11,986 nucleotides of DNA from an uncultured Pseudomonadota bacterium (GCA_902796745.1 CADBQC010000049.1:1-11986); one strand, 5' to 3'. Shown: positions 1 to 7,262, counted from the stretch's first letter. Numbers and translations are program-made. Notes: generated by a model not told the origin, from the sequence alone.

Positions 1-111
1 TACATGGGTTATTTTGGTAATTTCTTCGGGAGTTGGATTGGTTAAATCAATCCATACTCCTTCGGCTGCGATGTAATTTCCATACTCCTTTTGCCCGAAT
101 ATTTGGATCAT
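1..111 (-). CDS. CorA-like divalent metal transporter, N-terminal fragment
   Basis: Partial gene: only the first 37 codons are inside the window and the rest lies to the left of base 1. The reverse strand reads from ATG at 111 as MIQIFGQKEYGNYIAAEG and continues with WIDLTNPTPEEITKIT. The W-I-D/N-L-x-N-P-T-x-E-E-I pattern is characteristic of the cytoplasmic N-terminus of CorA-family Mg2+/Co2+ channels; the diagnostic GMN pore motif would be at the C-terminus, off the window. The start is 9 bases after the nrdD stop, with a weak GAGAG four bases upstream, which suggests translation coupled to nrdD. Seen: the peptide and the spacing. Inferred: the CorA assignment, which rests on this short N-terminal pattern alone. 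Confidence 0.6.
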   Translation of the reverse strand, partial: MIQIFGQKEYGNYIAAEGVWIDLTNPTPEEITKITHV

Positions 112-120
112 TTTCTCTCA

Positions 121-2157
121 TCAGTTACAACACTTTTCTCCGAGGATGCCCATTTCCAGGACTTTCTTTTTGCGTAATTCTTCATCGCACTTTGGACAAT
201 ACTCATGCGCACCTTTAAGATAGCCGTGTATTGGGCATATCGAAAACGTCGGCGTTATCGTCACGTATGGGATTTTATATTTGGTTAGTACCGTGCGTAT
301 CAAATTCTTACATACTGAATAGTCAGAAATGCGCTCTCCCATAAAGAGGTGTATGACTGTGCCACCGGTGTATTTTCGTTGCAATACTTCCTGATGGTCA
401 AGTGCTTCAAATATATCATCTGTATAATTTGCTGGCAATTGCGAAGAGTTTGTGTAATATGGTGCTTCCTTTGAACCAGCTTGTATGATATCTGGATAGC
501 GTTTTGCATCCTCACGCGCGAAGCGGTACATACATCCCTCAGCTGGCGTTGCTTCGAGATTATACATATGTCCAGTTTCAACTTGAAATTCGACTAAGCG
601 CTGTCTTATGTGATCCAAAATGCGTATAGCAAGTTCTTTGCCTTCCGGATGCGCGATATCATACTTGTCATTTGTGAAATTTCTGACCATTTCGTTCATT
701 CCATTGACGCCGATTGTGGAAAAATGATTTTTGAATGTGCCAAGGTAACGCTTCGTGAAAGGATAAAGTCCACCATCCATAAGCCGTGATACTACTTTGC
801 GCTTTATCTCTAGGCTATTTTTCGCTGTCTTCATCAGGTCATCTAAATGCGCTATGAGCCCCATTTCATCGTCTTTGTGTAGGTATCCTAGTCTGGCACA
901 ATTTATCGTTACAACACCTATAGAACCAGTTTGCTCAGCTGAGCCGAATAGGCTGTTTCCGCGCTTTAATAGCTCGCGTAAATCAAGCTGTAGTCGGCAA
1001 CACATAGACCGTATCATATTGGGGCTTAAGTCGGAATTTACAAAATTCTGGAAGTACGGAATGCCGTATTTTGCTGTCATTTCAAACAGTCTTTCAACGT
1101 TTTCTCCATCCCAATCGAAATCCTTGGTGATGTTATATGTTGGGATTGGAAATGTGAATACACGTCCTTTCGCGTCTCCCTTGGTCATAACTTCAATATA
1201 TGCGCGGTTTATCATATTCATTTCTTTTTGCAAATCGCCATAAGTGAAATCCATTTCTTCGCCACCGATAATCGGATGATCGCCTTTCAGGTCATCTGGA
1301 CAAACCCAATCGAAAGTCAGGTTTGTGAACGGCGTTTGTGTGCCCCAACGTGTTGGAACATTCAAGTTATATATAAACGACTGCATTTCTTGATAAACAT
1401 TGTCGTAACTCAAATTATCTTTTCTGATAAATGGTGCCATATATGTGTCAAATGAACTGAATGCTTGCGCGCCTGCCCATTCGTTTTGCAAAGTCCCCAA
1501 GAAATTTACTACTTGCGAAAATGCGGTTGACATATGCTTCGCTGGTGATGCTTCGGCTTTCCCACCAACTCCATTAAATCCTTCCTGCAACAACGTACGC
1601 AGAGACCATCCAGCGCAATATCCGCAAAGCATATCTAAGTCATGAATATGCAAATATCCATTGATATGTGCCTCTGCTATTTTAGATGTATATATCCTGT
1701 TCAGCCAATAATTTGCAACAACTTTCCCTGATAGGTTCAGTATCAAGCCCCCAAGAGAGTATCCCAAATTGGCATTGGCTTTTACGCGCCAATCCAACTG
1801 ATCGACGTATTCATCAACTGCAGAAACAGCATTTACGAATGACTTTTGCTCAGCCCTCATCTTTGCATGCTGTTCACGATACAGAATATATGCCTTCGCC
1901 GTTTTGATATGATTATTCTCAATAAGGACTTCCTCCACGATGTCCTGTATATCTTCTATTCTTGGTGCTGATTTCGGATGCTTCGCTAACAGCTTATCAA
2001 CAACTTTATAAGCCAATGCCCTTGATTCAGATATTCCAAATTCCTCCGTGGCAGTAGCTGCGCCATGTATGGCATTAGTAATTTTCTCCATTTCAAACGG
2101 TGAAAAAGTTCCATCACGTTTGATCACAAACTTTATCTCATATGTGTTATTTATCAT
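121..2157 (-). CDS. nrdD: Class III anaerobic ribonucleoside-triphosphate reductase, apparently lacking the glycyl-radical segment
   Basis: Reduces ribonucleoside triphosphates to deoxy forms for DNA synthesis without oxygen. In 678 residues it has an N-terminal ATP-cone (about 7-97, allosteric control) and the NrdD barrel (about 110-620). The barrel includes INGYLHIHDLD (165-175) and a conserved Cys pair in SMCCRLQLD (Cys386/387), the likely thiyl-radical site. A zinc site follows: C641-x2-H644 and C654-x2-C657. In the family this zinc site is followed by a RVxGYxRP-type motif whose Gly carries the radical made by NrdG. Here the protein ends about 20 residues after the zinc site as ILGEKCCN, with no such Gly motif, and the next 9 bases leave no room in any frame. 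Start ATG overlaps the lysS stop (ATGA), with AGGAG at 2166-2170, 8 bases upstream. Identity is sure; activity as encoded is doubtful unless a separate glycyl-radical subunit exists. Confidence 0.95.
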   Translation of the reverse strand: MINNTYEIKFVIKRDGTFSPFEMEKITNAIHGAATATEEFGISESRALAYKVVDKLLAKHPKSAPRIEDIQDIVEEVLIENNHIKTAKAYILYREQHAKMRAEQKSFVNAVSAVDEYVDQLDWRVKANANLGYSLGGLILNLSGKVVANYWLNRIYTSKIAEAHINGYLHIHDLDMLCGYCAGWSLRTLLQEGFNGVGGKAEASPAKHMSTAFSQVVNFLGTLQNEWAGAQAFSSFDTYMAPFIRKDNLSYDNVYQEMQSFIYNLNVPTRWGTQTPFTNLTFDWVCPDDLKGDHPIIGGEEMDFTYGDLQKEMNMINRAYIEVMTKGDAKGRVFTFPIPTYNITKDFDWDGENVERLFEMTAKYGIPYFQNFVNSDLSPNMIRSMCCRLQLDLRELLKRGNSLFGSAEQTGSIGVVTINCARLGYLHKDDEMGLIAHLDDLMKTAKNSLEIKRKVVSRLMDGGLYPFTKRYLGTFKNHFSTIGVNGMNEMVRNFTNDKYDIAHPEGKELAIRILDHIRQRLVEFQVETGHMYNLEATPAEGCMYRFAREDAKRYPDIIQAGSKEAPYYTNSSQLPANYTDDIFEALDHQEVLQRKYTGGTVIHLFMGERISDYSVCKNLIRTVLTKYKIPYVTITPTFSICPIHGYLKGAHEYCPKCDEELRKKKVLEMGILGEKCCN

Positions 2158-3713
2158 ATTAATCTCTCCTCTATCAATTTGACCGTATTCCCAATTCCAT
2201 AAAGGCTCACAAACGAGCCCATCCTAGGCCCACTTTCCGTTCCGAACAGAACCTTATAAAGTGTCAAAAACCACTCTCTCAGATTTTCTGCATAAAACTT
2301 ATTTCCGACTTCGAAGACAGCATTTTGTATCTCATCAGCAACGGCATCTTTTTGCATATTCTTTAGCGTATCACGCAATTCTAACATCGCCTCTTTCTGC
2401 TTTTCTGTCGGCTTTTCTGGCATTCTTGTCCAGACGATGAAATCGTTGTAGTAATTTATGGCATAATCTGCCATCTTTGTCATATATTCCAGCGTTTGAG
2501 CAGAGCAATCTTTCGCATACTTTTTTATAAATTCAATCAAAACATCTTTATCAGCCGTATTACAAGCCTGTGCTAAATTTAATAACATCGAAAATTTCAG
2601 ACATCCTTCATATTTCGGTGGGGTTCCATTGTGTATATGAAAAACTGGATTATCTGGTTTTTTTTCATCCTGCTCCGTTTCGTATTTCGCCAAAGCATCG
2701 ATATACTCATCCATAGCATTTGGAATAACATCGAAATACAACCTCTTCGCTCTCTTTGGAGCCTGGTACATATAATATGCCAAGCTCTCAGAAGGTGCGT
2801 ATTTCAGCCACTCATCCATTGACAGTCCATTGCCTTTTGACTTGGAAATTTTCTTCCCCTCGTCATCCAAGAACAGTTCATATGTTAAATTTACGGGAGG
2901 TGTCCCGCCAATTGTTTGACAGATTTTCGATGAAAGTTTGAAGGAATCTATCAAATCTTTGCCATTCATTTCGTAATCTACTCCAAGTGCAACCCAGCGC
3001 ATTCCCCAGTCTGCTTTCCATTGCAACTTACAATTTCCATCTAAAACAGAAATTTCAACTAGTTCTCCCGTTTCAGGATCTTTGTAAACTATCGTTGAAT
3101 TTTCAGGATTTGTATCAATAATAGGCACTTGTAGAACTTTTCCAGTACGCTTGCAAATCGGAAAAAATGGGCTATATGTCTCGCGCCTTTCTTCGCGAAG
3201 TGAAGGCAACATTATGTCCATAATCTCATTGTAATGTTTCAAAATCTTCTGCAAACATTCATTGAATTTTCCGGATTTATATGCTTCTGTTGAGCTTTTA
3301 AATTCATATTCGAATCCGAAGGAATCGAGAAAACGCCTCAGCATGGCATTATTGTGGTGCGCAAAACTCTCATACTCACCAAATGGATCTGGAACTGAAG
3401 TTAGGGGTTTTTCAAGATTTTGCTCCAGCATTTCCTGATTTGGTACATTGGTCGGAACTTTCCGAAATCCATCCATATCATCTGAAAACACAATAATCCG
3501 AGCTGGTATGTCTGTTAGACGTTTAAACGCTCGCATCACAAATGTCGTGCGCAAAACTTCGCCAAAAGTGCCTATATGTGGCAACCCAGAAGGCCCATAT
3601 CCGGTTTCCAGTATAGCCTCATTCTTGCCACTTCTTTTTATCCTATCCGCAAGCTTCCTTGCTTCCTCAAAAGCCCAAGATTTTGCACTATTAAACTTAA
3701 GTTCAGATGACAC
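2154..3713 (-). CDS. lysS: Class I lysyl-tRNA synthetase
   Basis: Charges tRNA-Lys with lysine in the cytoplasm. This is the class I (Rossmann-fold) form, unrelated to the class II LysRS of E. coli. Signatures are GPSGLPHIGTFGE (HIGH-type motif, His46-Gly48) and KKISKSKGNG (KMSKS-type motif, 288-292). The DWGMRWVALGVDYEMNGKDL block (235-254) and a helical C-terminal anticodon-binding region are also present. Length 519 is normal for this family. The start codon is GTG at 3713, preceded by AAGGA at 3719-3723 with a 5-base spacer, which makes this start convincing. It is the first gene of a minus-strand run with nrdD and overlaps the nrdD ATG by 4 bases. This enzyme type is common in archaea, spirochaetes and Alphaproteobacteria, so it is a useful marker of lineage. 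Confidence 0.95.
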   Translation of the reverse strand: MSSELKFNSAKSWAFEEARKLADRIKRSGKNEAILETGYGPSGLPHIGTFGEVLRTTFVMRAFKRLTDIPARIIVFSDDMDGFRKVPTNVPNQEMLEQNLEKPLTSVPDPFGEYESFAHHNNAMLRRFLDSFGFEYEFKSSTEAYKSGKFNECLQKILKHYNEIMDIMLPSLREERRETYSPFFPICKRTGKVLQVPIIDTNPENSTIVYKDPETGELVEISVLDGNCKLQWKADWGMRWVALGVDYEMNGKDLIDSFKLSSKICQTIGGTPPVNLTYELFLDDEGKKISKSKGNGLSMDEWLKYAPSESLAYYMYQAPKRAKRLYFDVIPNAMDEYIDALAKYETEQDEKKPDNPVFHIHNGTPPKYEGCLKFSMLLNLAQACNTADKDVLIEFIKKYAKDCSAQTLEYMTKMADYAINYYNDFIVWTRMPEKPTEKQKEAMLELRDTLKNMQKDAVADEIQNAVFEVGNKFYAENLREWFLTLYKVLFGTESGPRMGSFVSLYGIGNTVKLIEERLI

Positions 3714-3747
3714 AATTTTCCTTAACTAAAAGTCTCTAAGTCATACG

Positions 3748-3778
3748 ATTGTATCACAGGAACAAAAATCTTTGGCAA
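3748..3778 (-). promoter_or_regulatory. Candidate promoter of lysS-nrdD-corA
   Basis: On the minus strand TTGCCA (3773-3778) and TACAAT (3748-3753) are separated by 19 bases. The spacing is slightly long, so this is a moderate match. It would give a leader of about 28 bases before the GTG start of lysS. No other convincing sigma-70-like pair lies closer to the gene. Confidence 0.4.
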
Positions 3779-3841
3779 TAAATGTAGTGCGATGATTTAT
3801 TGAAATTTTAAAATATATTAAAGTAAAAGACAAAAGGTGTA

Positions 3842-3855
3842 CTATATACATATAG
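3842..3855. promoter_or_regulatory. 14-base palindrome CTATAT-AC-ATATAG in the divergent spacer
   Basis: Perfect dyad CTATAT/ATATAG around a 2-base centre, midway between the lysS and rnd promoter candidates. It could be an operator serving either direction. It partly recalls an NrdR box (core CTATATATAG) and sits upstream of the nrdD transcript, but it is 4 bases longer, and paired boxes at the usual spacing are not seen. The surrounding DNA is very AT-rich, so chance is a real alternative. Confidence 0.3.
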
Positions 3856-3933
3856 ATATATTTCTTTCTATAAAAAGTATATAATTTTAGTTCGAAGTTT
3901 GTAATAGAGTGAATAGGATAAGTCGTTAAAGTG

Positions 3934-3942
3934 TGTTATAAT
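3934..3942 (+). promoter_or_regulatory. Extended -10 promoter for rnd-kdsD
   Basis: TGTTATAAT: a perfect TATAAT (3937-3942) with the TGn extension. No good -35 is seen 16-18 bases upstream, which fits extended -10 promoters. Transcription would begin near 3949-3950, leaving a leader of only about 15-25 bases. It also means the upstream GTG at 3931 cannot be the start if this promoter is the one used. Confidence 0.5.
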
Positions 3943-3963
3943 TGCTTCTGGCGTTGCGACTTT

Positions 3964-4593
3964 ATGAACCTTGAGATGATATCTTTTTATAAAAATGATT
4001 TGCCTGATGAGTTTTTGCGAGCAATGAAAACATCGGTTGCGATAGATACTGAGACTATGGGGCTGATGCCTCATCGGGATCGTTTATGCTTGGCTCAATT
4101 CTCGTTGGGAGATGGAAATGCGCATTTAGTGCAATTTTTTGATTACTCAAAAGCAAAAAATGTAAAGCTATTGCTTGCTGATGCGAAAATTTTAAAGATA
4201 TTTCACTATGCTCGGTTCGATATGATGATGCTGTACAAGTATCTTGGCGTGATGACGAAGAATGTATACTGCACAAAAATTGCCTCAAAATTATCGAGGA
4301 CTTATGCTCAAAAGCACAGTCTTTTAGATTTGTGTCAAGAAGTTTTAGGTGTTGAAATTTCGAAGGAGCAAACTTGCACAGACTGGGGTAGCGAAAATTT
4401 AACAGGAGAACAAAAGGAATACGCAGCCAATGATGTTTTATATTTGCATCAATTGAAAGAAAAACTGGATATATTTCTGAAGAGGGAGGGGCGTTTTGCG
4501 TTGGCAATAAGTTGCTTCAATTTTCTTGAAACGAGGATTCAATTGGATCTGATGGCTGGTGAGAATTATGACATTTTTGCCCATGGAGTTTGA
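3964..4593 (+). CDS. rnd: Ribonuclease D-like 3'-5' exonuclease (short form)
   Basis: DEDDy-family 3'-5' exoribonuclease, probably for trimming of tRNA or other stable RNA 3' ends in the cytoplasm. Counting from ATG 3964 (209 aa), all four metal-binding acids are present: D28 and E30 in AIDTETMGL (ExoI), D86 in HYARFD (ExoII), and D157 with the partner Tyr153 in YAANDVLYL (ExoIII). It has only the exonuclease domain and lacks the HRDC domains of E. coli RNase D, so it is about half that length; short versions of this kind occur in Alphaproteobacteria. The start is uncertain. The frame opens at GTG 3931, but the predicted promoter overlaps it. ATG 3964 or ATG 3976 (MISFYKNDLP, matching the usual family N-terminus) are better, though neither has a clear Shine-Dalgarno. 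kdsD begins 3 bases after the stop. Confidence 0.85.
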   Translation: MNLEMISFYKNDLPDEFLRAMKTSVAIDTETMGLMPHRDRLCLAQFSLGDGNAHLVQFFDYSKAKNVKLLLADAKILKIFHYARFDMMMLYKYLGVMTKNVYCTKIASKLSRTYAQKHSLLDLCQEVLGVEISKEQTCTDWGSENLTGEQKEYAANDVLYLHQLKEKLDIFLKREGRFALAISCFNFLETRIQLDLMAGENYDIFAHGV

Positions 4594-4596
4594 GGG

Positions 4597-5553
4597 ATGG
4601 CAGATATGAACTTTTTAACTGAAGCTAGGCGTGTTGTCTTGGAAGAGGCGAGGGCACTTGAAGTTTTGGCAGATAATTTACCCGCATGTTTTAGTGACGC
4701 AGTTGAAGCTATCGCAAAATCTGAAGGACGGTTAGTTGTTTCTGGTATAGGGAAAAGTGGTCATATCGGGAGAAAGATATCGTCAACGATGGCATCGTTG
4801 GGACAAAAATCATTTTTCCTACATCCAAGCGAAGCGCAACACGGAGATCTTGGAATGCTTGATAAGCATGATATTTTGCTCTTAATTTCTTATTCTGGAG
4901 AGGCAATTGAACTGCTCCCAGTAATTGATTTTGCAAAGCGTTTTGGCAATAAAATTATATCCATTTCAAAAAGCGAAAATTCTACATTGGCAAAAAATTC
5001 AGATATAGCTTTGATTCTGCCAAACCTAGGAGAAGCTGGTTCATTTGGAATAGCGCCGACTATTTCGTCAACTAGCACACTAGCGTTGGGCGATGCTTTG
5101 GCTATGGCGCTTTTGTCGTATCGTGGGTTCACTAGGGAACAGTTCAAAATATTGCATCCAGGAGGTGCACTTGGACGGGGATTGTCACTTATTTTCGACA
5201 TAATGCATCGCAAGATACCTATTGTGAAAGTCAGTGACAACATGCAGAATGCTCTGATAGAAATGACGAAGTTTGGTTTTGGGTGCGTTGGAGTTGTTAA
5301 TGCCAAAACTGAACTTATCGGGATTATAACTGATGGGGATTTACGTCGTAAAATGAGCACGGATATCCTTATGAAATGTGTAATTGATATCATGACTGCA
5401 AATCCAATTTCGGTGAGCAAAAATATCACTGCATCTGAACTTCTGCACACAATGGAAGAAAAGAAAATAACTAACATTTTCGTTATAAATGAAGATAAAG
5501 CGCCAATAGGATTAGTTAATATTCATGATATTTTGACCAGAAAGATAATCTAA
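4597..5553 (+). CDS. kdsD: D-arabinose-5-phosphate isomerase (KpsF/GutQ family)
   Basis: Interconverts ribulose 5-phosphate and arabinose 5-phosphate, the entry step of Kdo synthesis for LPS (or capsule). Length 318 is usual. An N-terminal SIS domain (about 38-185) carries SGIGKSGHIGRK and HPSEAQHGDLGM; two CBS domains follow (about 205-318). Residues K53, E105, E146 and H187 (in ILHPGGALG) sit at a constant offset of 6 from the K59, E111, E152 and H193 that I recall as catalytic in E. coli KdsD, so the active site looks intact. ATG 4597 has GGAG 8 bases upstream (4585-4588). ATG 4606 has GAGGG 9 bases upstream, so a start three codons later is possible. It is 3 bases after rnd and surely co-transcribed. 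In many Alphaproteobacteria lptC/lptA/lptB follow; here they do not. Confidence 0.93.
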   Translation: MADMNFLTEARRVVLEEARALEVLADNLPACFSDAVEAIAKSEGRLVVSGIGKSGHIGRKISSTMASLGQKSFFLHPSEAQHGDLGMLDKHDILLLISYSGEAIELLPVIDFAKRFGNKIISISKSENSTLAKNSDIALILPNLGEAGSFGIAPTISSTSTLALGDALAMALLSYRGFTREQFKILHPGGALGRGLSLIFDIMHRKIPIVKVSDNMQNALIEMTKFGFGCVGVVNAKTELIGIITDGDLRRKMSTDILMKCVIDIMTANPISVSKNITASELLHTMEEKKITNIFVINEDKAPIGLVNIHDILTRKII

Positions 5554-5612
5554 ATTTTCATTACAGTTACTACTTTTTTAAGGGGCGAGTAGAGTTATTC
5601 AAATAAGTGCGG

Positions 5613-5633
5613 TTACATCTATTTTCGATGTAA
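5613..5633 (+). other. Small hairpin downstream of kdsD
   Basis: TTACATC (5613-5619) pairs with GATGTAA (5627-5633) around a 7-base loop: a perfect 7-bp stem. It is followed by AGGGCTG, not a U-tract, so it is not a standard terminator. It may stabilise the kdsD mRNA 3' end. Confidence 0.4.
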
Positions 5634-5696
5634 AGGGCTGTTGCAATTAGAAAAAACTATAATTTATAATTATTTTTTAGAAAATTAAATAGATGT
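5615..5696. repeat. 10-base inverted repeat flanking a promoter candidate
   Basis: ACATCTATTT (5615-5624) and AAATAGATGT (5687-5696) are exact reverse complements 62 bases apart. The first arm overlaps the stem of the hairpin at 5613-5633, so in RNA the two pairings would exclude each other. The TTGCAA/TATAAT promoter candidate lies between the arms. Confidence 0.4.
5641..5670 (+). promoter_or_regulatory. Candidate distal promoter of the M23/PBP1A genes
   Basis: TTGCAA (5641-5646) and TATAAT (5665-5670) are separated by 18 bases. A second TATAAT at 5658-5663 is too close to pair with the same -35. It would make a leader of about 180 bases before GTG 5857. Confidence 0.45.
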
Positions 5697-5796
5697 GGTA
5701 GTAACAGATGTTTATAGAAAGTCATTTGAATTTTATATACTAAGTGTATAGATTTCAAATAAATCTAACTGAGATATTCCCGTATACAAAAAGGGC

Positions 5797-5825
5797 TTGA
5801 CGTGTTGCTGGTCTTTTAGTAAACT
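5797..5825 (+). promoter_or_regulatory. Candidate proximal promoter of the M23/PBP1A genes
   Basis: TTGACG (5797-5802) and TAAACT (5820-5825) are separated by exactly 17 bases. The -35 matches the alphaproteobacterial TTGAC consensus. Transcription would start near 5832, about 25 bases before the GTG start. Confidence 0.6.
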
Positions 5826-5856
5826 CATCCCATAGTTCGATTCATAAAAATGTCTA

Positions 5857-7260
5857 GTGGTAATACGGAGATCGCATTTTGTAAGTATCTGTTTGATGGC
5901 TTTAGCATCGGCTATCGCCATAACTGAGTATGCGACATATAAGCCGGTCATACTACCAGATGGAATTGAAGATGATGCTTCGATGGATGAAAATTCCGCT
6001 GTTTCTGATGAAACTGCGACTAATGATGCAGAGATGAGCGATAAAGTAGATGATGCATCTGTCGATGATGAGATTTCACAAGAACCAAGTCCTTCAGCAA
6101 CCACAGTTCAAACAGATCCATTTTCTCCATCTGGGGAGAAGGAGATTGTGCTAAGTAGTGGTGATACTTTTGCCACTGTCATTGGTAAACTGGGATTTGA
6201 CAAAACAGATATATACCTGGCATCTAAATCTTTGTCCAAAATTTTTAATTTAAAAACTTTAAAGGTTGGGCAAAAGCTCATTGTGAAAGGAACACGCGAT
6301 AGTTCGGGAGAGCTTACTTTGACCGGAATAGAAATTCGTCCAAACTATCATGAGAAGATTGTTGTCTCGAAAAATGATACTGGTTACAATGCAGAAAGGC
6401 TAGAGGTACCAGTAAAAAAAGTCGTTCGTAGCATTTCTGGGAGCATTTCTCCGAAAGCTCCCCTTTATTCTTTGCAAAAATGCGGTATGAAGGCTAACAT
6501 AGCTACTGATGCACTTAAAGGATTGTCCCAAGTGGTGAACATTAAGTCGTCGAAAACTCCGGTGGATTTCGAGTTCTTATATCAAGAATATTACGATAAC
6601 GATGGGCGTGTAGTGAGGAGGCCGGAGTTACTGTACGCTTCAGTTTTTACTGGAGGTAAGATAAGAAGGATATATAAGTTTACGTATGGGAATTGGAGCG
6701 AGTTTGTTGACAATAACGGAACGATTTTAAGCTCTTTGTCAAAAACTAAATCAATGCTTGATAGACCTGTTGGGTTGATGAAGATAACATCGAAGTTTGG
6801 CTTGAGGCGACATCCGATAACCGGGCAAATTAGAGCCCATAATGGTATTGATATATCTGCACCAGTTGGTACTCCAGTGAGAGCCACAGCGGATGGCATT
6901 GTCACAAAAGCAATGTATTATTCAGGATATGGCGGATATGTTCGCATAAGTCATTACGGAAAAATCGAGACAGCTTATGCGCATTTAAGTCGTATTGTTG
7001 TCAGATGTGGACAACATGTTAAGAAAGGTCAAATTATAGCATATTCAGGCAATAGCGGACAGACAACAGCTGCCCATGTGCATTACGAAGTACATATGCG
7101 AGGGAAGCCCATAAATCCGCTTGGATTTGTGCCACAAGAACCTCAGCGGTTAATGGGTGACAGGTTATATAAGTTCAATCAATTTAAACGAAAGATAAAT
7201 CTTCAGGTTGTTGGCTTGACTGTAAATAAGCATAAGATAGTGAAGTCGCATAGATATTAA
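5857..7260 (+). CDS. M23 family peptidoglycan endopeptidase with OapA/LysM-like domain
   Basis: Zinc endopeptidase that should cut peptide cross-links of peptidoglycan in the periplasm. The 467 residues show a basic N-terminus and one hydrophobic stretch (about 7-24: signal or membrane anchor), then an Asp/Glu-rich linker (37-80). An OapA/LysM-like wall-binding domain follows (about 94-146, SGDTFATVIGKLGFDK, LKVGQKLIVKG), then a middle region and the M23 domain (about 305-425). Metal and catalytic residues are all present: H328 and D332 in RAHNGIDI, H376 in AYAHLS, H407 and H409 in AAHVHYEV. The enzyme is therefore predicted active rather than a degenerate LytM activator. The start is GTG 5857 by default: it gives the RR plus hydrophobic segment, but has no clear Shine-Dalgarno. 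It ends 2 bases before the PBP1A start, so the two are almost certainly one transcript and plausibly act together in wall growth. It resembles MepM-type hydrolases; the exact counterpart is not known. Confidence 0.92.
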   Translation: MVIRRSHFVSICLMALASAIAITEYATYKPVILPDGIEDDASMDENSAVSDETATNDAEMSDKVDDASVDDEISQEPSPSATTVQTDPFSPSGEKEIVLSSGDTFATVIGKLGFDKTDIYLASKSLSKIFNLKTLKVGQKLIVKGTRDSSGELTLTGIEIRPNYHEKIVVSKNDTGYNAERLEVPVKKVVRSISGSISPKAPLYSLQKCGMKANIATDALKGLSQVVNIKSSKTPVDFEFLYQEYYDNDGRVVRRPELLYASVFTGGKIRRIYKFTYGNWSEFVDNNGTILSSLSKTKSMLDRPVGLMKITSKFGLRRHPITGQIRAHNGIDISAPVGTPVRATADGIVTKAMYYSGYGGYVRISHYGKIETAYAHLSRIVVRCGQHVKKGQIIAYSGNSGQTTAAHVHYEVHMRGKPINPLGFVPQEPQRLMGDRLYKFNQFKRKINLQVVGLTVNKHKIVKSHRY

Positions 7261-7262
7261 AA

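Larger units (their letters stand above)
5554..5856 (+). other. 303-base intergenic region with promoters and hairpins
   Basis: No gene is supported. It contains a small hairpin (5613-5633), a 10-base inverted repeat (5615-5624 with 5687-5696), two promoter candidates (5641-5670 and 5797-5825) and two abutting 5-bp hairpins (TATAC/GTATA at 5736-5750; GATTT/AAATC at 5751-5765). No hairpin is followed by a T-run, so no clear intrinsic terminator for kdsD is seen. Confidence 0.6.

Noticed and set aside
797..1243. Plus-strand open frame of 148 codons opposite nrdD
   Set aside because: It is wholly antisense to conserved NrdD sequence, lacks a ribosome site and reads as low-quality peptide.
3931..3963. 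GTG 3931 as the start of RNase D
   Set aside because: It overlaps the extended -10 TGTTATAAT and adds a Cys-rich extension (CYNCFWRC) not typical of the family.
5554..5600. Intrinsic terminator after kdsD
   Set aside because: Only a 5-bp CTACT/AGTAG pairing is possible, and the T-run lies inside the loop rather than after a stem.
5834..5850. tRNA-like T-loop string (GTTCGATTC)
   Set aside because: Flanking bases do not form a 5-bp T-stem and there is no acceptor or anticodon arm around it.
5733..5856. Minus-strand frame reading HFYESNYGMSLLKDQQ through to a stop at 5733
   Set aside because: It is the tail of a frame mostly antisense to the M23 gene, has no ribosome site of its own, matches nothing I recognise, and the region is better explained by plus-strand promoters.
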